A stretch of DNA of 64,000 nt, taken from assembly GCA_023436715.1 (NCBI GenBank), contig JAEZIJ010000096.1, positions 1 through 64,000 on the forward strand, read 5' to 3'. The DNA comes from Acidobacteriota bacterium (GTDB lineage Bacteria > Acidobacteriota > Terriglobia > Bryobacterales > Bryobacteraceae). A program made the translations under genes and the position numbers. Shown one piece after another: positions 16,903 to 25,616 of the stretch (position 1 is its first letter; each line of letters begins with the position of its first letter). Under the pieces are notes generated by a model. That model was not told the DNA's origin. It did no database searches and was given only the letters and a program-made list of their open reading frames with translations.

Positions 16903-17175
16903 TCAGGTCCTCTTGACGTCCAGATGGTCGATGATGCCGACGATGGTGCCGTCGGTGACCACTTCTCCGGGCTGCAGCGCGAAGCTGGCTTCGCGCGCGC
17001 GGACCCAATAGATGAGCTCGCCGGCTCCGGATCCCGTAGCATCCGTGCAAACGATGCGCTTGCCCGACGGCTTCATTTCGGGCGTGACGGGCTGAACGAT
17101 AAGGAGCCGCTGCCCCGTCAGGGTTTCATTCTTGACCGTAGACCAGACGCGGCCGATCACGCGGCCGAGAAACAT
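16903..17175 (-). CDS. EutN/CcmL bacterial microcompartment vertex protein (second in operon)
   Basis: A 90-residue BMC-P protein. It is the most divergent of the three: MFLGRVIGRVWSTVKNETL at the start, TDATGSGAGELIYWVRAREAS in place of the usual D-x-VGAG segment, and TIVGIIDHLDV at the end. The fold and pentameric assembly are inferred from the family. Spacing to the neighbours is six bases upstream and three downstream, consistent with one transcript and possible hetero-vertex use. Confidence 0.88.
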   Translation of the reverse strand: MFLGRVIGRVWSTVKNETLTGQRLLIVQPVTPEMKPSGKRIVCTDATGSGAGELIYWVRAREASFALQPGEVVTDGTIVGIIDHLDVKRT

Positions 17176-17181
17176 CGGCGC

Positions 17182-17457
17182 CTATCCTTTCTCGTCGAGG
17201 CTGACGGCATCCACGATTCCGATAATGGCGGTATCCACGGGCTTGTCTTTGCAGCCTTCGGCCATGCGGGCCGAACTGCCGGAGACGGCGAGCACTTTCT
17301 CGCGCGCGCCGGCGCCGACGGTATCCACGGCGACGACATAGCCCGCTTCGTCCTTCCCGTCCGGCGTGACCGGTTTGAGGATGAGCAGTTTCTTGCCCTC
17401 AAGGCGGGGATCTTTCCGTGTGGCGACGACCGTGCCCACAACGCGGGCCAGAATCAT
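17182..17457 (-). CDS. EutN/CcmL bacterial microcompartment vertex protein (first in operon)
   Basis: A 91-residue BMC-P protein with MILARVVGTVVATRKDPR, KLLILKPVTPDG, VVAVDTVGAGAREKVLAV and AIIGIVDAVSLDE. Its start lies six bases after the stop of the class II aldolase gene. It is closest in sequence to the third vertex gene, so those two look like the more recent duplicates. Confidence 0.9.
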   Translation of the reverse strand: MILARVVGTVVATRKDPRLEGKKLLILKPVTPDGKDEAGYVVAVDTVGAGAREKVLAVSGSSARMAEGCKDKPVDTAIIGIVDAVSLDEKG

Positions 17458-17463
17458 AATGAC

Positions 17464-18231
17464 CTACCCCTGCCGCGCGCGCACCGCTTCGTCGATGAGC
17501 GCGATCAGCTCTTCCCGGGTCACCTCGATTTTCCCGGTTTCCACGTCTTCGGCCGCCAGCGGGCAGCCGGCTTCGAGTCCGCCCTGCGTTTTCACTCCGT
17601 AGCGCGCGCGCGATTCCAGAAGCTTGTTCACTTCCTGTTTCGGAAGCACCTGAGCGCCTCCGAGCAGTTCGGCCACGAGGGAGATTCGCGCGAAATGTTC
17701 GACCGTTTCCATGCGGAAGAACGCCTTATACACGTCCTCGCCGTAGCAGACCGCGCCGTGGTTGCCCATTAAGAGGGCCTCATATTTCGGGATGAGCGGC
17801 AGCATGGGGTCGGTCAGTTCGGGCGTTCCCGGCAGACCGTAGCCGGCCAGCGGCACGCAGCCGAGTCCTATGACAACCTCCGGCAGCAGCGCCAGGTTCA
17901 GCGAGCGGCCGGCGGTGGCATAGCCCGTTGCCACCGGCGGATGCGCGTGGAGCACGGACTTGATGTCCGGCCGGAGATTGTACACCGTGAGGTGCATCAT
18001 GAACTCCGACGTGCGCTCCTTCGTGCCGGCGATCTTGTTTCCCTTTGCGTCTACGAGGATCAGGTCCTCGGGTTTCATCAGACCCTTGCAAACTTGGGTC
18101 GGCGTACACAGAAACCGGTCCGGATCGAGCTTGACGCTGATGTTGCCGTCATTGGCGGCCACCCAGCCTTTTTCCCAGACCATGCGGCCTACGTGTACGA
18201 TCTCTTCGCGATGTTCACGCTCGGTTTTCAT
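17464..18231 (-). CDS. Class II aldolase/adducin-family protein (BMC-linked)
   Basis: A 255-residue zinc aldolase of the L-fuculose-1-phosphate aldolase group, expected to split a deoxyhexulose phosphate into DHAP and lactaldehyde. Zinc histidines are in VLHAHPPVATGY near residue 104 and the histidine near 200 in METVEHFAR. NDGNISVKLD near 32 and MGNHGAVCYG near 165 bind phosphate and shape the site. I prefer the ATG at 18231. A TTG at 18252 is also in frame but sits in promoter-like sequence. It heads the four-gene operon with three vertex proteins, matching BMCs that process fucose or rhamnose. Confidence 0.83.
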   Translation of the reverse strand: MKTEREHREEIVHVGRMVWEKGWVAANDGNISVKLDPDRFLCTPTQVCKGLMKPEDLILVDAKGNKIAGTKERTSEFMMHLTVYNLRPDIKSVLHAHPPVATGYATAGRSLNLALLPEVVIGLGCVPLAGYGLPGTPELTDPMLPLIPKYEALLMGNHGAVCYGEDVYKAFFRMETVEHFARISLVAELLGGAQVLPKQEVNKLLESRARYGVKTQGGLEAGCPLAAEDVETGKIEVTREELIALIDEAVRARQG

Positions 18232-18293
18232 CGAAAGAGAAAATTGTACCAAAGGGCGCGTGAGTGCCGAGCCCCCGCTACAATATAAGTTAC

Positions 18294-19121
18294 ATGGAAA
18301 CCCGCCGCATGTGCCCGCACTGCCGGGCGTTTATCAAGACGAGCGACCGCGTGTGCCCGTATTGCGAAACGGAGGTCGGGCCGCGCGCGGTTGAACGGCG
18401 CCAGTCCGGGCCGGTGCTCGGCGGGTTCATTCCCCACGCGTATTTCACCACGACGATGATCCTGTTGATCAACTTCGGCCTGTTCGCGGCCACGGTGATC
18501 TACAGCATGCGAGCGGGCAACGGCGACGCCATCATGGGGATCGACAACCGCACGCTGTTCGACTTCGGCGCCAAACTGCGCGACGCGCTCCATCACGGGC
18601 AGTGGTGGCGGCTGGTCACGGCAGGATTTCTCCACGGCGGGCTGATTCACATCCTCATGAATTCGTGGGTGTTGTTCGATGTTGGTGCTCAGGTGGAGCA
18701 GATCTACGGTTCGGCGCGGCTGATCGTGATCTACTTCCTTGCGACGGTGCTCGGATTCTATGCGAGCGCGGTCTGGAACGCGGGGCTTTCCGTGGGCGCA
18801 TCGGCGGGGCTCATGGGCTTGATCGGCGCCATGATCGCTTTGGGCGTGAGGCACCGCACGCCGCTGGGAGCCGAAATCCGCGGGCTCTACATACGCTGGG
18901 TCATCTACATCCTGATCATCGGGTTCATAGTATCCGGCATAGATAACGCCGCGCACATCGGCGGCTTGGTGGCTGGTTTCGCCGCGGCGTACGTCGCCGG
19001 CACCCCGAAACTGATGGACGCCTGGACCGAGCGCGCATGGCGTGCGGCCGCCTACCTCTGTGTGTTCATCACGGGCTTCTGCTTCTACCAGATGTACCGG
19101 TGGTTCTCCGCCGCCGCCTGA
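18294..19121 (+). CDS. Rhomboid-family intramembrane protease with N-terminal zinc ribbon
   Basis: A 275-residue membrane protease. Residues 5-30 hold a CPHC...CPYC zinc ribbon. About six to seven transmembrane helices follow from residue 45. The rhomboid serine is in VGASAGLMGLIGAM, and the histidine is in DNAAHIGGLVAG of a later helix. The HGGLIHILMNSW segment is the conserved HxxxN-type region. An in-frame start exists ten codons upstream, but ATG 18294 is preferred because TACAATAT just upstream resembles a -10 box of the divergent promoter region. Confidence 0.87.
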   Translation: METRRMCPHCRAFIKTSDRVCPYCETEVGPRAVERRQSGPVLGGFIPHAYFTTTMILLINFGLFAATVIYSMRAGNGDAIMGIDNRTLFDFGAKLRDALHHGQWWRLVTAGFLHGGLIHILMNSWVLFDVGAQVEQIYGSARLIVIYFLATVLGFYASAVWNAGLSVGASAGLMGLIGAMIALGVRHRTPLGAEIRGLYIRWVIYILIIGFIVSGIDNAAHIGGLVAGFAAAYVAGTPKLMDAWTERAWRAAAYLCVFITGFCFYQMYRWFSAAA

Positions 19122-19168
19122 CGGCACAATTCACCATCCAATCGCCCGGCCGTTGAATCTATAGAAGC

Positions 19169-20119
19169 ATGGCCGGGAAGAAGATCATAGCTGTGACCGG
19201 CGCGACTGGCGCGCAGGGCGGGGGATTGGTCCGCGCGATTCTTTCCGATCCGGACGGCGGCTTTGCCGTGCGGGCGCTTACCAGGGACATCAAATCCCCG
19301 AAGGCGCGGGAACTGGCGAACGCGGGGGCGCAAGTCGTCGCGGCCAATGTTGACGACCCGGAGAGCCTGAAACGCGCTTTCCAGGGAGCCTACGGGGCCT
19401 ACTGCGTGACGTTCTACTGGGAGCACATGTCTCCTGAAAGAGAGCAGGCCCAGGCTGCCAACGCGGCGAACGCCGTCAAGAAGGCCGGTGTGGGGCATGT
19501 GATCTGGTCAACGCTCGAAGACACACGCCGCTGGGTTCCGCTGAGCGATAACCGCATGCCGACCCTGATGAGCAAGTACAAGGTGCCGCACTTCGACGCG
19601 AAGGGCGAATCGGATCACTTCTTCTCGGACCTTGATTTACCCGTCACGTTCCTGCTCGCTTCGTTTTACTGGGATAATTTCATCAATTTCGGGATGGGCC
19701 CGCGGAAGGGACCGGACGGAAAACTGGCGCTTACTATGCCGATGGGAGACCGGAAGCTGCCTGGTATCGCCGCCGAGGACATCGGCAAGTGCGCGTACGG
19801 CATTTTCAAAGGGAACGGGAAGTACACGGGCAGAACGCTCGGCATCGCCGGCGAGCACCTGACCGGACGGGCCATGGCGGCTGCGCTCACAAAGGCACTG
19901 GGCATGGAAGTGGTCTATAACGACGTGCCTCCGGAGGTCTACCGCGCGCTGGGCTTTCCGGGAGCCGACGACCTTGCGAACATGTTCCAGTTCTATCGCG
20001 ATTTCGAGGCCGATTTCTGTGGGGCGCGCAATCCTGAGGTCGCGCGAGCGCTCAACCCGGAGATCCAGAGCTTCGAGACCTGGCTGGCGCGCAACGCGAA
20101 CAGGATCCCGATCGGGTAG
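19169..20119 (+). CDS. NmrA-family NAD(P)-binding protein
   Basis: A 316-residue atypical short-chain dehydrogenase-fold protein. The dinucleotide-binding GATGAQGGGLV lies at residues 9-19, ALTRDIKSPKA follows for the NADP ribose, and VIWSTLEDTRRW occupies the usual active-site strand. NmrA-like proteins often sense NADP/NAD ratio or act as oxidoreductases on unknown substrates. No pathway gene is adjacent. It ends three bases from the convergent response-regulator gene. Confidence 0.82.
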   Translation: MAGKKIIAVTGATGAQGGGLVRAILSDPDGGFAVRALTRDIKSPKARELANAGAQVVAANVDDPESLKRAFQGAYGAYCVTFYWEHMSPEREQAQAANAANAVKKAGVGHVIWSTLEDTRRWVPLSDNRMPTLMSKYKVPHFDAKGESDHFFSDLDLPVTFLLASFYWDNFINFGMGPRKGPDGKLALTMPMGDRKLPGIAAEDIGKCAYGIFKGNGKYTGRTLGIAGEHLTGRAMAAALTKALGMEVVYNDVPPEVYRALGFPGADDLANMFQFYRDFEADFCGARNPEVARALNPEIQSFETWLARNANRIPIG

Positions 20120-20122
20120 GAA

Positions 20123-20467
20123 TCAATCAATCAGCTCAAGCAGTTGCCGCGAGCGGACAGGCTTGGTGAGGCAGCTATCGACCAGCGTATTTTCCGGTAG
20201 TGCCGCCAGATCCGATGCCCAGCCGGAAAGCACGATAATCCGCACGTCCCGGGAACGTTCCCGCAGGCGGCGAATCAGGGCGAGGCCGTCTTCGGTCCGC
20301 GGCAAACGCAAGTCCATTACAACGACATCCGGCTCGGAAGCGCAGAACGCTTCGAAAGCGGCGCCGGCGTTCGCCGCGGCCGCCACTCTATGTCCGGCTG
20401 CTTCGAGCAGCATGGAACGGACTTCCCGTTGATCGCGGTCGTCCTCGACAAGCAATACCGAACGCAT
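20123..20467 (-). CDS. Stand-alone response regulator receiver protein
   Basis: A 114-residue CheY-like receiver domain without an output domain. Acidic residues E8, D9 and D10 start the fold, the phosphorylated aspartate is D52 in VVVMDLRLP, and VLSGWAS and a late lysine (LTKPVRS) complete the site. It is transcribed away from the flagellar genes, with only 75 bp between its start and flgM. Its partner kinase is not in the window. Confidence 0.87.
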   Translation of the reverse strand: MRSVLLVEDDRDQREVRSMLLEAAGHRVAAAANAGAAFEAFCASEPDVVVMDLRLPRTEDGLALIRRLRERSRDVRIIVLSGWASDLAALPENTLVDSCLTKPVRSRQLLELID

Positions 20468-20542
20468 TCATATCAGTGTAGTGCCTGGAGGCTAATGTTT
20501 CGCCGGCCTCCGGCCGATACGTAAAGAGGCGGAGGCCGGTCA

Positions 20543-20836
20543 ATGAAAGTTAACGAGAATCTGCTGGGTCAGGCGGCTGCATCGCAGCTTGGCAGGACGC
20601 AGGGAACCGCGGCGCCCGGGGCGGGCGGGCCACGGGAGGGGAGAGCCGTTCAGGCGCAGGATGGAGACCAGGTGAGTCTTTCAAACCTCTCGGGCAGGCT
20701 GCTCGAACTGTTAGCCGATCCCCCGGGCAGGCAGGCGCATGTCGAGCGGCTGGCAGCCGATTACAAGGCGGGCCGGTACCAGCCCGACGCTATGGCCGTG
20801 AGCCAGGGAATCATCGGCGACGCGCTGCGGGCATGA
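20543..20836 (+). CDS. flgM: Flagellar anti-sigma-28 factor FlgM
   Basis: A 97-residue protein whose C-terminal half (QVSLSNLSGRLLELL... to VSQGIIGDALRA) matches FlgM, which holds the flagellar sigma factor FliA inactive until it is exported through the hook. The N-terminal half is Gly/Ala/Pro-rich and probably disordered, as usual. It overlaps the next gene by four bases (ATGA), giving a flgM-flgN-flgK-flgL order for late flagellar assembly. Confidence 0.83.
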   Translation: MKVNENLLGQAAASQLGRTQGTAAPGAGGPREGRAVQAQDGDQVSLSNLSGRLLELLADPPGRQAHVERLAADYKAGRYQPDAMAVSQGIIGDALRA

Positions 20837-21195
20837 GCCGCGAAGCCGAGGTCGATCAACTCGGGCACGTGAGCAGGGCGCGCGCCAGCGTTTGCGAAGC
20901 CCGGCGGCTCCTGGCGCGCCCGACCGCGAAAGCGGTTGAGGAGAGCGCGGCCTGCATCGGCTCGGCTGTCGAGTCATTTCAGCACGTCAGGCGGAGTTTC
21001 CGGGGCGATCCGGCGGTAGCCGCGGAGGTGGGCGCGCTCCGCAAGGAGTTGGCGCTTGCAGCGGCGCTGCTGGAGGGGGCCGCGTCGTTCTATTTGGGTT
21101 GGGCGCGGCTAATGTACACGGCCACGGGCGGCTATACGGTGCGCGGCGAACCGGCTTCGCCGGGCCCGGCGCGAAGGGTTTCGGTGGAGGGATAG
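20833..21195 (+). CDS. FlgN-like flagellar chaperone
   Basis: A 120-residue, mainly alpha-helical protein between flgM and flgK, the position normally held by FlgN, the export chaperone of the hook-junction proteins FlgK and FlgL. Sequence identity to classical FlgN is weak. The C-terminal YLGWARLMYTATGGYT segment resembles the client-binding end of the family. The call rests mainly on gene order. The stop is four bases before the flgK ATG. Confidence 0.65.
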   Translation: MSREAEVDQLGHVSRARASVCEARRLLARPTAKAVEESAACIGSAVESFQHVRRSFRGDPAVAAEVGALRKELALAAALLEGAASFYLGWARLMYTATGGYTVRGEPASPGPARRVSVEG

Positions 21196-21199
21196 CGTC

Positions 21200-22558
21200 A
21201 TGTCGGGACTTTTTGGCGCACTGATCGCTTCGGCGAACTCGCTCCGTGTTTTCGACAAGGCTCTTGCCACCACGCAGAATAACGTCAATAACGCCAAGAC
21301 TCCCGGATTCGCGAAGCAGCGGTTGTCTACCATGCCGGCGGCATTCATTCCCGAGCATGGCCTGCCGGGCGGAATTGTGCCCGGGCAAATGGAAAGCCTG
21401 CGCAGCGAGTATGCCGAGCAGGCGGTGCGGCAGGAACAACATCTGTTCGGCCGTTTCCAGCAGACGGCGAGCGACCTGACGCGGGTGGAGTTGCTGTTCA
21501 ACATCAACGGTCAGGCCGGCGTTCCCGGCGCCCTCAACAAGTTGCTTCAGAGCTTCTCGGCATGGAGCCTGACGCCGAACGATACGGGCCCGAGACGGCA
21601 AGTGATCGATCGCGCCACTGAGGTTGCCGCGCGCTTTTCCGAGACTGCCACCTCCCTGGGTAGCGCGTCCACCGTGATGGACCAGCAGATCCGCGGCGCG
21701 GTGGGGACAATCAACAGCCTGGCAACCTCCATTCGCGACCTGAACATCCAAATGCAGCGCGATTTCTCGGCCAGGAGCGATCCCAGTCTGGATGCCCGCC
21801 TGCACGCCACGCTCGAAGACCTCGCGCAATACACTGATTTCACGGCGCTCCGGCAGCCGGACGGCACGGTAACGGTCCTGATGGGCGGCCAGGTTCCGCT
21901 GGTCATCGGCGACCGCCAGTACGAGATCCAGGCGGAGTCTATGGGTAGCACTGCGCGGATACTGGACTCCAACGGGCAGGATGTAACAGCGCAATCGGTT
22001 ACGGGGAGTCTGGGCGCCATGCTCGAGATGAAGAATACGACGCTTCCCTCGTACCTGAGCGAGCTGAACCGGCTCGCAAAGGGGTTTGCGGACGACGTGA
22101 ACGCCATACTGGCGGCCGGACTGGACTTGAACGGCAACCCGGGCGCGCCTCTGTTCACCTACAACACGGCAAACGACGCGGCGGCCACGCTCCGGACGAC
22201 GGACATCACCCCGGACCAGCTCGCTGCGGCGGCCGTGGGTGCGCCGGCCGGGAATGCGAACGCCCTGACTCTCGCCGGACTCGCTAATACTCCGCAGCTT
22301 GACGGCCTGACTTACACCGCCTTCTACGGCCGGCTTGCGACGCGCCTCGGCCAGACGCTCGAAGCGGCACGGAGCGACAGGGACACGCACGCACAACTGC
22401 TGTTTCAGTCGCGCTCCATCCGGGACGATATCTCGGCGGTATCGGAGGATGAGGAGGCGGCACGGCTGATTGAATTCCAGCGCGCTTACGAGGCTACGGC
22501 TCGCATAATCAGCGTACTCAACGAGCTGACCAAAACGACGATCGACATGATGCGGTAG
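21200..22558 (+). CDS. flgK: Flagellar hook-associated protein 1 FlgK
   Basis: A 452-residue first hook-filament junction protein. The N-terminal flagellar rod/hook motif (TTQNNVNNAKTPGFAKQR) and the C-terminal EEAARLIEFQRAYEATARII heptad region form the paired helices of the axial core. The D2 domain between is compact. The start at 21200 is preceded by GGAGGGATAG. It is followed five bases later by flgL in the same operon. Confidence 0.92.
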   Translation: MSGLFGALIASANSLRVFDKALATTQNNVNNAKTPGFAKQRLSTMPAAFIPEHGLPGGIVPGQMESLRSEYAEQAVRQEQHLFGRFQQTASDLTRVELLFNINGQAGVPGALNKLLQSFSAWSLTPNDTGPRRQVIDRATEVAARFSETATSLGSASTVMDQQIRGAVGTINSLATSIRDLNIQMQRDFSARSDPSLDARLHATLEDLAQYTDFTALRQPDGTVTVLMGGQVPLVIGDRQYEIQAESMGSTARILDSNGQDVTAQSVTGSLGAMLEMKNTTLPSYLSELNRLAKGFADDVNAILAAGLDLNGNPGAPLFTYNTANDAAATLRTTDITPDQLAAAAVGAPAGNANALTLAGLANTPQLDGLTYTAFYGRLATRLGQTLEAARSDRDTHAQLLFQSRSIRDDISAVSEDEEAARLIEFQRAYEATARIISVLNELTKTTIDMMR

Positions 22559-22563
22559 GAGAC

Positions 22564-23517
22564 ATGATCACAGGACTGAATGCCTCGGCTGAGAGATTTC
22601 TGGTGGCGCTGGCCCGTATCAGTGAGCGCGTGAGCCGTGCCGAGCGCCAGATCACCTCCGGTCGAAGAATCGAGAGCGCGTCGGATGAGCCCGACCAGGT
22701 GAGCGGGCTGCTGATCGCTCGTGCGCAGCTCGAGCAGACGATACAGATCAGGACGAACCTGGGAAGGGCCAAAGCGGAGGCGGACACCGCCGAACAGGCC
22801 GTTGCGACGGCGGCAAAGCTGCTGCAGCGGGTGAACACGCTGGCCGTGCAGGGCGCCACGTCCTCGCAGACCCCCACGCAACGGATGATCATCGCACAGG
22901 AAGTAGGCGCGGCTCTGGACCAGATGGTGAACATCGCTTCCACCCAGGTCGAAGGACGGTACATATTCAGCGGCGACGATTACCGCAACGCCCCGTATTC
23001 CGCGGACCCGGCCGGTCCGCACGGCGTCAGCGCTTACGCCGGGAGCCCGGCCACACGGGAGATTATGCATCCGAGCGGGACCCGGTTCGTGATCTCGAGG
23101 TCGGCCGACGCGATCTTCGACAATCCGGCGCCCGGGGCAAGCGTGTTTGCGGCAATGAACAACCTGCGGATAGCGCTCGAAGCGGTTCCTACCGCCTCCG
23201 AAGGCGATCCCGCGTATAACGTGCAGTTCGAGGCTCAGACCGCTGCGATTAGAGACGCGCTTGCGGGTGTCCGGAGCGCGCAGGATCACCTCGGCAGCGA
23301 ACTGAGCCATTACGGCACGATCCAGAACCGCATTGCGGAGGCCGTGGAGACCGCGCGCAAACTGGAACTGCGCCAGAAGTCCGAGTTGAGCGCAATCGAG
23401 GACACCGACGTCACCCAGGCTGCCCTCGAACTGAGCCAGGCCAGCGCCCACAAGGAAGTGGTCCTGGCGTCGCATGCCCGAACGGCCGGCAGGAGCCTGT
23501 TCGATTATCTGGGCTGA
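22564..23517 (+). CDS. flgL: Flagellar hook-associated protein 3 FlgL
   Basis: A 317-residue second junction protein, related to flagellin. RISERVSRAERQITSGRRIESASDEP at the N-terminus is the conserved flagellin-type core helix, and the C-terminus ends with a long coiled-coil helix near EDTDVTQAALELSQAS. VEGRYIFSGDD is the usual FlgL midpoint motif. It is the last flagellar gene in the window. The filament and motor genes must lie elsewhere. Confidence 0.92.
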   Translation: MITGLNASAERFLVALARISERVSRAERQITSGRRIESASDEPDQVSGLLIARAQLEQTIQIRTNLGRAKAEADTAEQAVATAAKLLQRVNTLAVQGATSSQTPTQRMIIAQEVGAALDQMVNIASTQVEGRYIFSGDDYRNAPYSADPAGPHGVSAYAGSPATREIMHPSGTRFVISRSADAIFDNPAPGASVFAAMNNLRIALEAVPTASEGDPAYNVQFEAQTAAIRDALAGVRSAQDHLGSELSHYGTIQNRIAEAVETARKLELRQKSELSAIEDTDVTQAALELSQASAHKEVVLASHARTAGRSLFDYLG

Positions 23518-23592
23518 GCCGGCGTACTTACCTTTTGGAGGTTTACCTCGCAAGCTCTTTGGTATCATGTGCCTTGCGAGGATTGCCTCGAT

Positions 23593-25608
23593 ATGCAAAC
23601 AAAACAGCGTTCCTATGTTCCCGAAAAGACGGAAATGCGGGAATTCACGTTCCGGGCCGTCATCATCGGCCTGGTGATGACCGTGGTTCTCGGCGCGGCC
23701 AATGCCTACCTGGGCTTGCGCGCCGGGATGACGATCGCCGCCACCTACCCGGCCGCGGTGATCGGCATGGCGGTCCTCAGGCTCCGCAAGGGCTCGATTC
23801 TCGAAGAAAACATCGCCCGGACCGTGGGTTCGATTGGTGAATCCGTCGCGGCAGGAGCAATCTTCACGATTCCCGCCTTTGTGATTTCCGGGGCCTGGGC
23901 GACGTTTGATTCCGCCGACGCGTACTGGAAATCGACGGCGCTGATGTTCGTCGGGGGCATCCTTGGCATCCTGTTCGTAACGCTGCTCAGGCGCGTGATG
24001 GTGGAAGACCCGGAACTGCCGTTCCCGGAATCGGTGGCGGCCTCCCAGATTCACATCGCGGGCCAGCAGGGGTCGCAAGCCGCGAAGCTGCTGTTCTACA
24101 ACATGGGCGGCGGCGCGCTGCTTTACTTTTTGGGGGCGCTCAACATTTTTTCGCCGAGCAACTCCTTCCTGGTGAGGATCGGCGACCTGGGCCGAAGCGT
24201 AGTCCGGCTGACGACCCGAGGATATGAGCAGCCCATCAACGTAGGCGCGGCAAGCGTGGTGACGGCGCCGGCAGTCAGTCCGGCCTACGTGGGTGTGGGA
24301 TACATTATCGGCCCGCGGCTCGCGGCGCTGAATTTCTCCGGTGGCGTGCTGGCTTGGGGCCTGCTGGTTCCGCTGCTCGCTTACATCCTCGGGCCGCAGA
24401 TATCGGCGGCCGGCAACCCGGAATGGGAGACGGTGAACGACGCTATCTGGCGTTCGATTGTGCGCCCGATCGCAGTCGGAGGGATGCTGGTCGGGGCTTG
24501 TTACACGCTCTTCCGCATGCGCAAGAGCCTTGCGTCGGGCATAGGACGGGCCGTATCGGACCTCAAGAAGGCCAGTTCGCAGACGGCGGCAACCAACCGG
24601 CTGGATCTGGATCTGAGCGCGCGGACGGTGTTTTTGGGGCTGTTTGCGACGCTGATCTCGATGGTCATGCTGTACTTCTACTTTTCCGGGACGCTGCCGG
24701 GCGGCATCGTCGCGGCGGTCGTTATGATCGTCCTGGGCTTCTTCTTCGCGGCCGTTTCCGGGAACCTTGTGGGCATGATCGGCTCCTCAAACAATCCGAT
24801 TTCAGGATTGACTCTGGCCACGCTGATTGTGGCGGCGCTGCTGATGGTTTCTATAGGCGTTTCGGGAGTAAGCGGCGTGGCGGCTGTGCTCGGCGTGGCG
24901 GCGGTGGTCTGCGTCTCCTCCGCCGTGGCGGGTGAGATGCTCCAGGACCTCAAGGTCGGCCACATTCTCGGCGGCACTCCGCGCAGCATGCAGATCGGCG
25001 ACATTCTGGGCATTCTGGTTGCCAGCGCCGCCCTCTATTTCCCGCTTCTCGTGCTGCACAAGGCGGATATCGTCGCGGGCGGAATCGGCTTTGGCGGCAA
25101 GTCGCTGCCGGCGCCGCAGGCCGGGTTGATGGCTTCGCTGGCGCAGGGAATCGTCGGCGGAGTAATGCCGTGGCCGCTGGTCGGTGTTGGAATTTTGATG
25201 GGCTTCGCGCTGATCATGGTGCAGGTCCGCAGCCCGATGCTGTTCGCGGTCGGCATGTACCTGCCGCTTGAAACGACGTTCGCGATATTCCTCGGCGGAA
25301 TCTTCCGATGGATTACGGATGCCTTGAGGAACCGGCGCAACTTCAACGATGCCCAGAAGGCGCGGGTGGAGAACGCCGGCGTGCTCACGGCTTCCGGACT
25401 GATCGCCGGGGAGGCGATGACCGGACTCATTATTGCGGCTTTCCGTTTCTTCGAGATCTCGATGCCGCAGGTTCTGCCCGCGGGATCGGGTGTCGCGCGC
25501 GCCCTCGCGGCGGTCGCGATGCTGGCTATCGCCATGGTCATGATCAAGGTTCCGCTGGCCAATGCCGGACGGCCGGATGAGCCCGCGCCGCCTACGGCAA
25601 TCATGTAG
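23593..25608 (+). CDS. OPT-family oligopeptide transporter
   Basis: A 671-residue inner-membrane transporter with about 14-16 hydrophobic helices. The N-terminal REFTFRAVIIGLVM...NAYLGLRAGMTI pattern, PELPFPESVA near residue 145 and IGSSNNPISGLT near 400 are OPT-family marks. Bacterial members carry peptides or metal-chelate compounds. I start at ATG 23593, with GAGGA about ten bases upstream. A GTG eight codons earlier is also in frame. It may share a transcript with the next hydrolase gene, eight bases downstream. Confidence 0.87.
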   Translation: MQTKQRSYVPEKTEMREFTFRAVIIGLVMTVVLGAANAYLGLRAGMTIAATYPAAVIGMAVLRLRKGSILEENIARTVGSIGESVAAGAIFTIPAFVISGAWATFDSADAYWKSTALMFVGGILGILFVTLLRRVMVEDPELPFPESVAASQIHIAGQQGSQAAKLLFYNMGGGALLYFLGALNIFSPSNSFLVRIGDLGRSVVRLTTRGYEQPINVGAASVVTAPAVSPAYVGVGYIIGPRLAALNFSGGVLAWGLLVPLLAYILGPQISAAGNPEWETVNDAIWRSIVRPIAVGGMLVGACYTLFRMRKSLASGIGRAVSDLKKASSQTAATNRLDLDLSARTVFLGLFATLISMVMLYFYFSGTLPGGIVAAVVMIVLGFFFAAVSGNLVGMIGSSNNPISGLTLATLIVAALLMVSIGVSGVSGVAAVLGVAAVVCVSSAVAGEMLQDLKVGHILGGTPRSMQIGDILGILVASAALYFPLLVLHKADIVAGGIGFGGKSLPAPQAGLMASLAQGIVGGVMPWPLVGVGILMGFALIMVQVRSPMLFAVGMYLPLETTFAIFLGGIFRWITDALRNRRNFNDAQKARVENAGVLTASGLIAGEAMTGLIIAAFRFFEISMPQVLPAGSGVARALAAVAMLAIAMVMIKVPLANAGRPDEPAPPTAIM

Positions 25609-25616
25609 GAGCGCCC

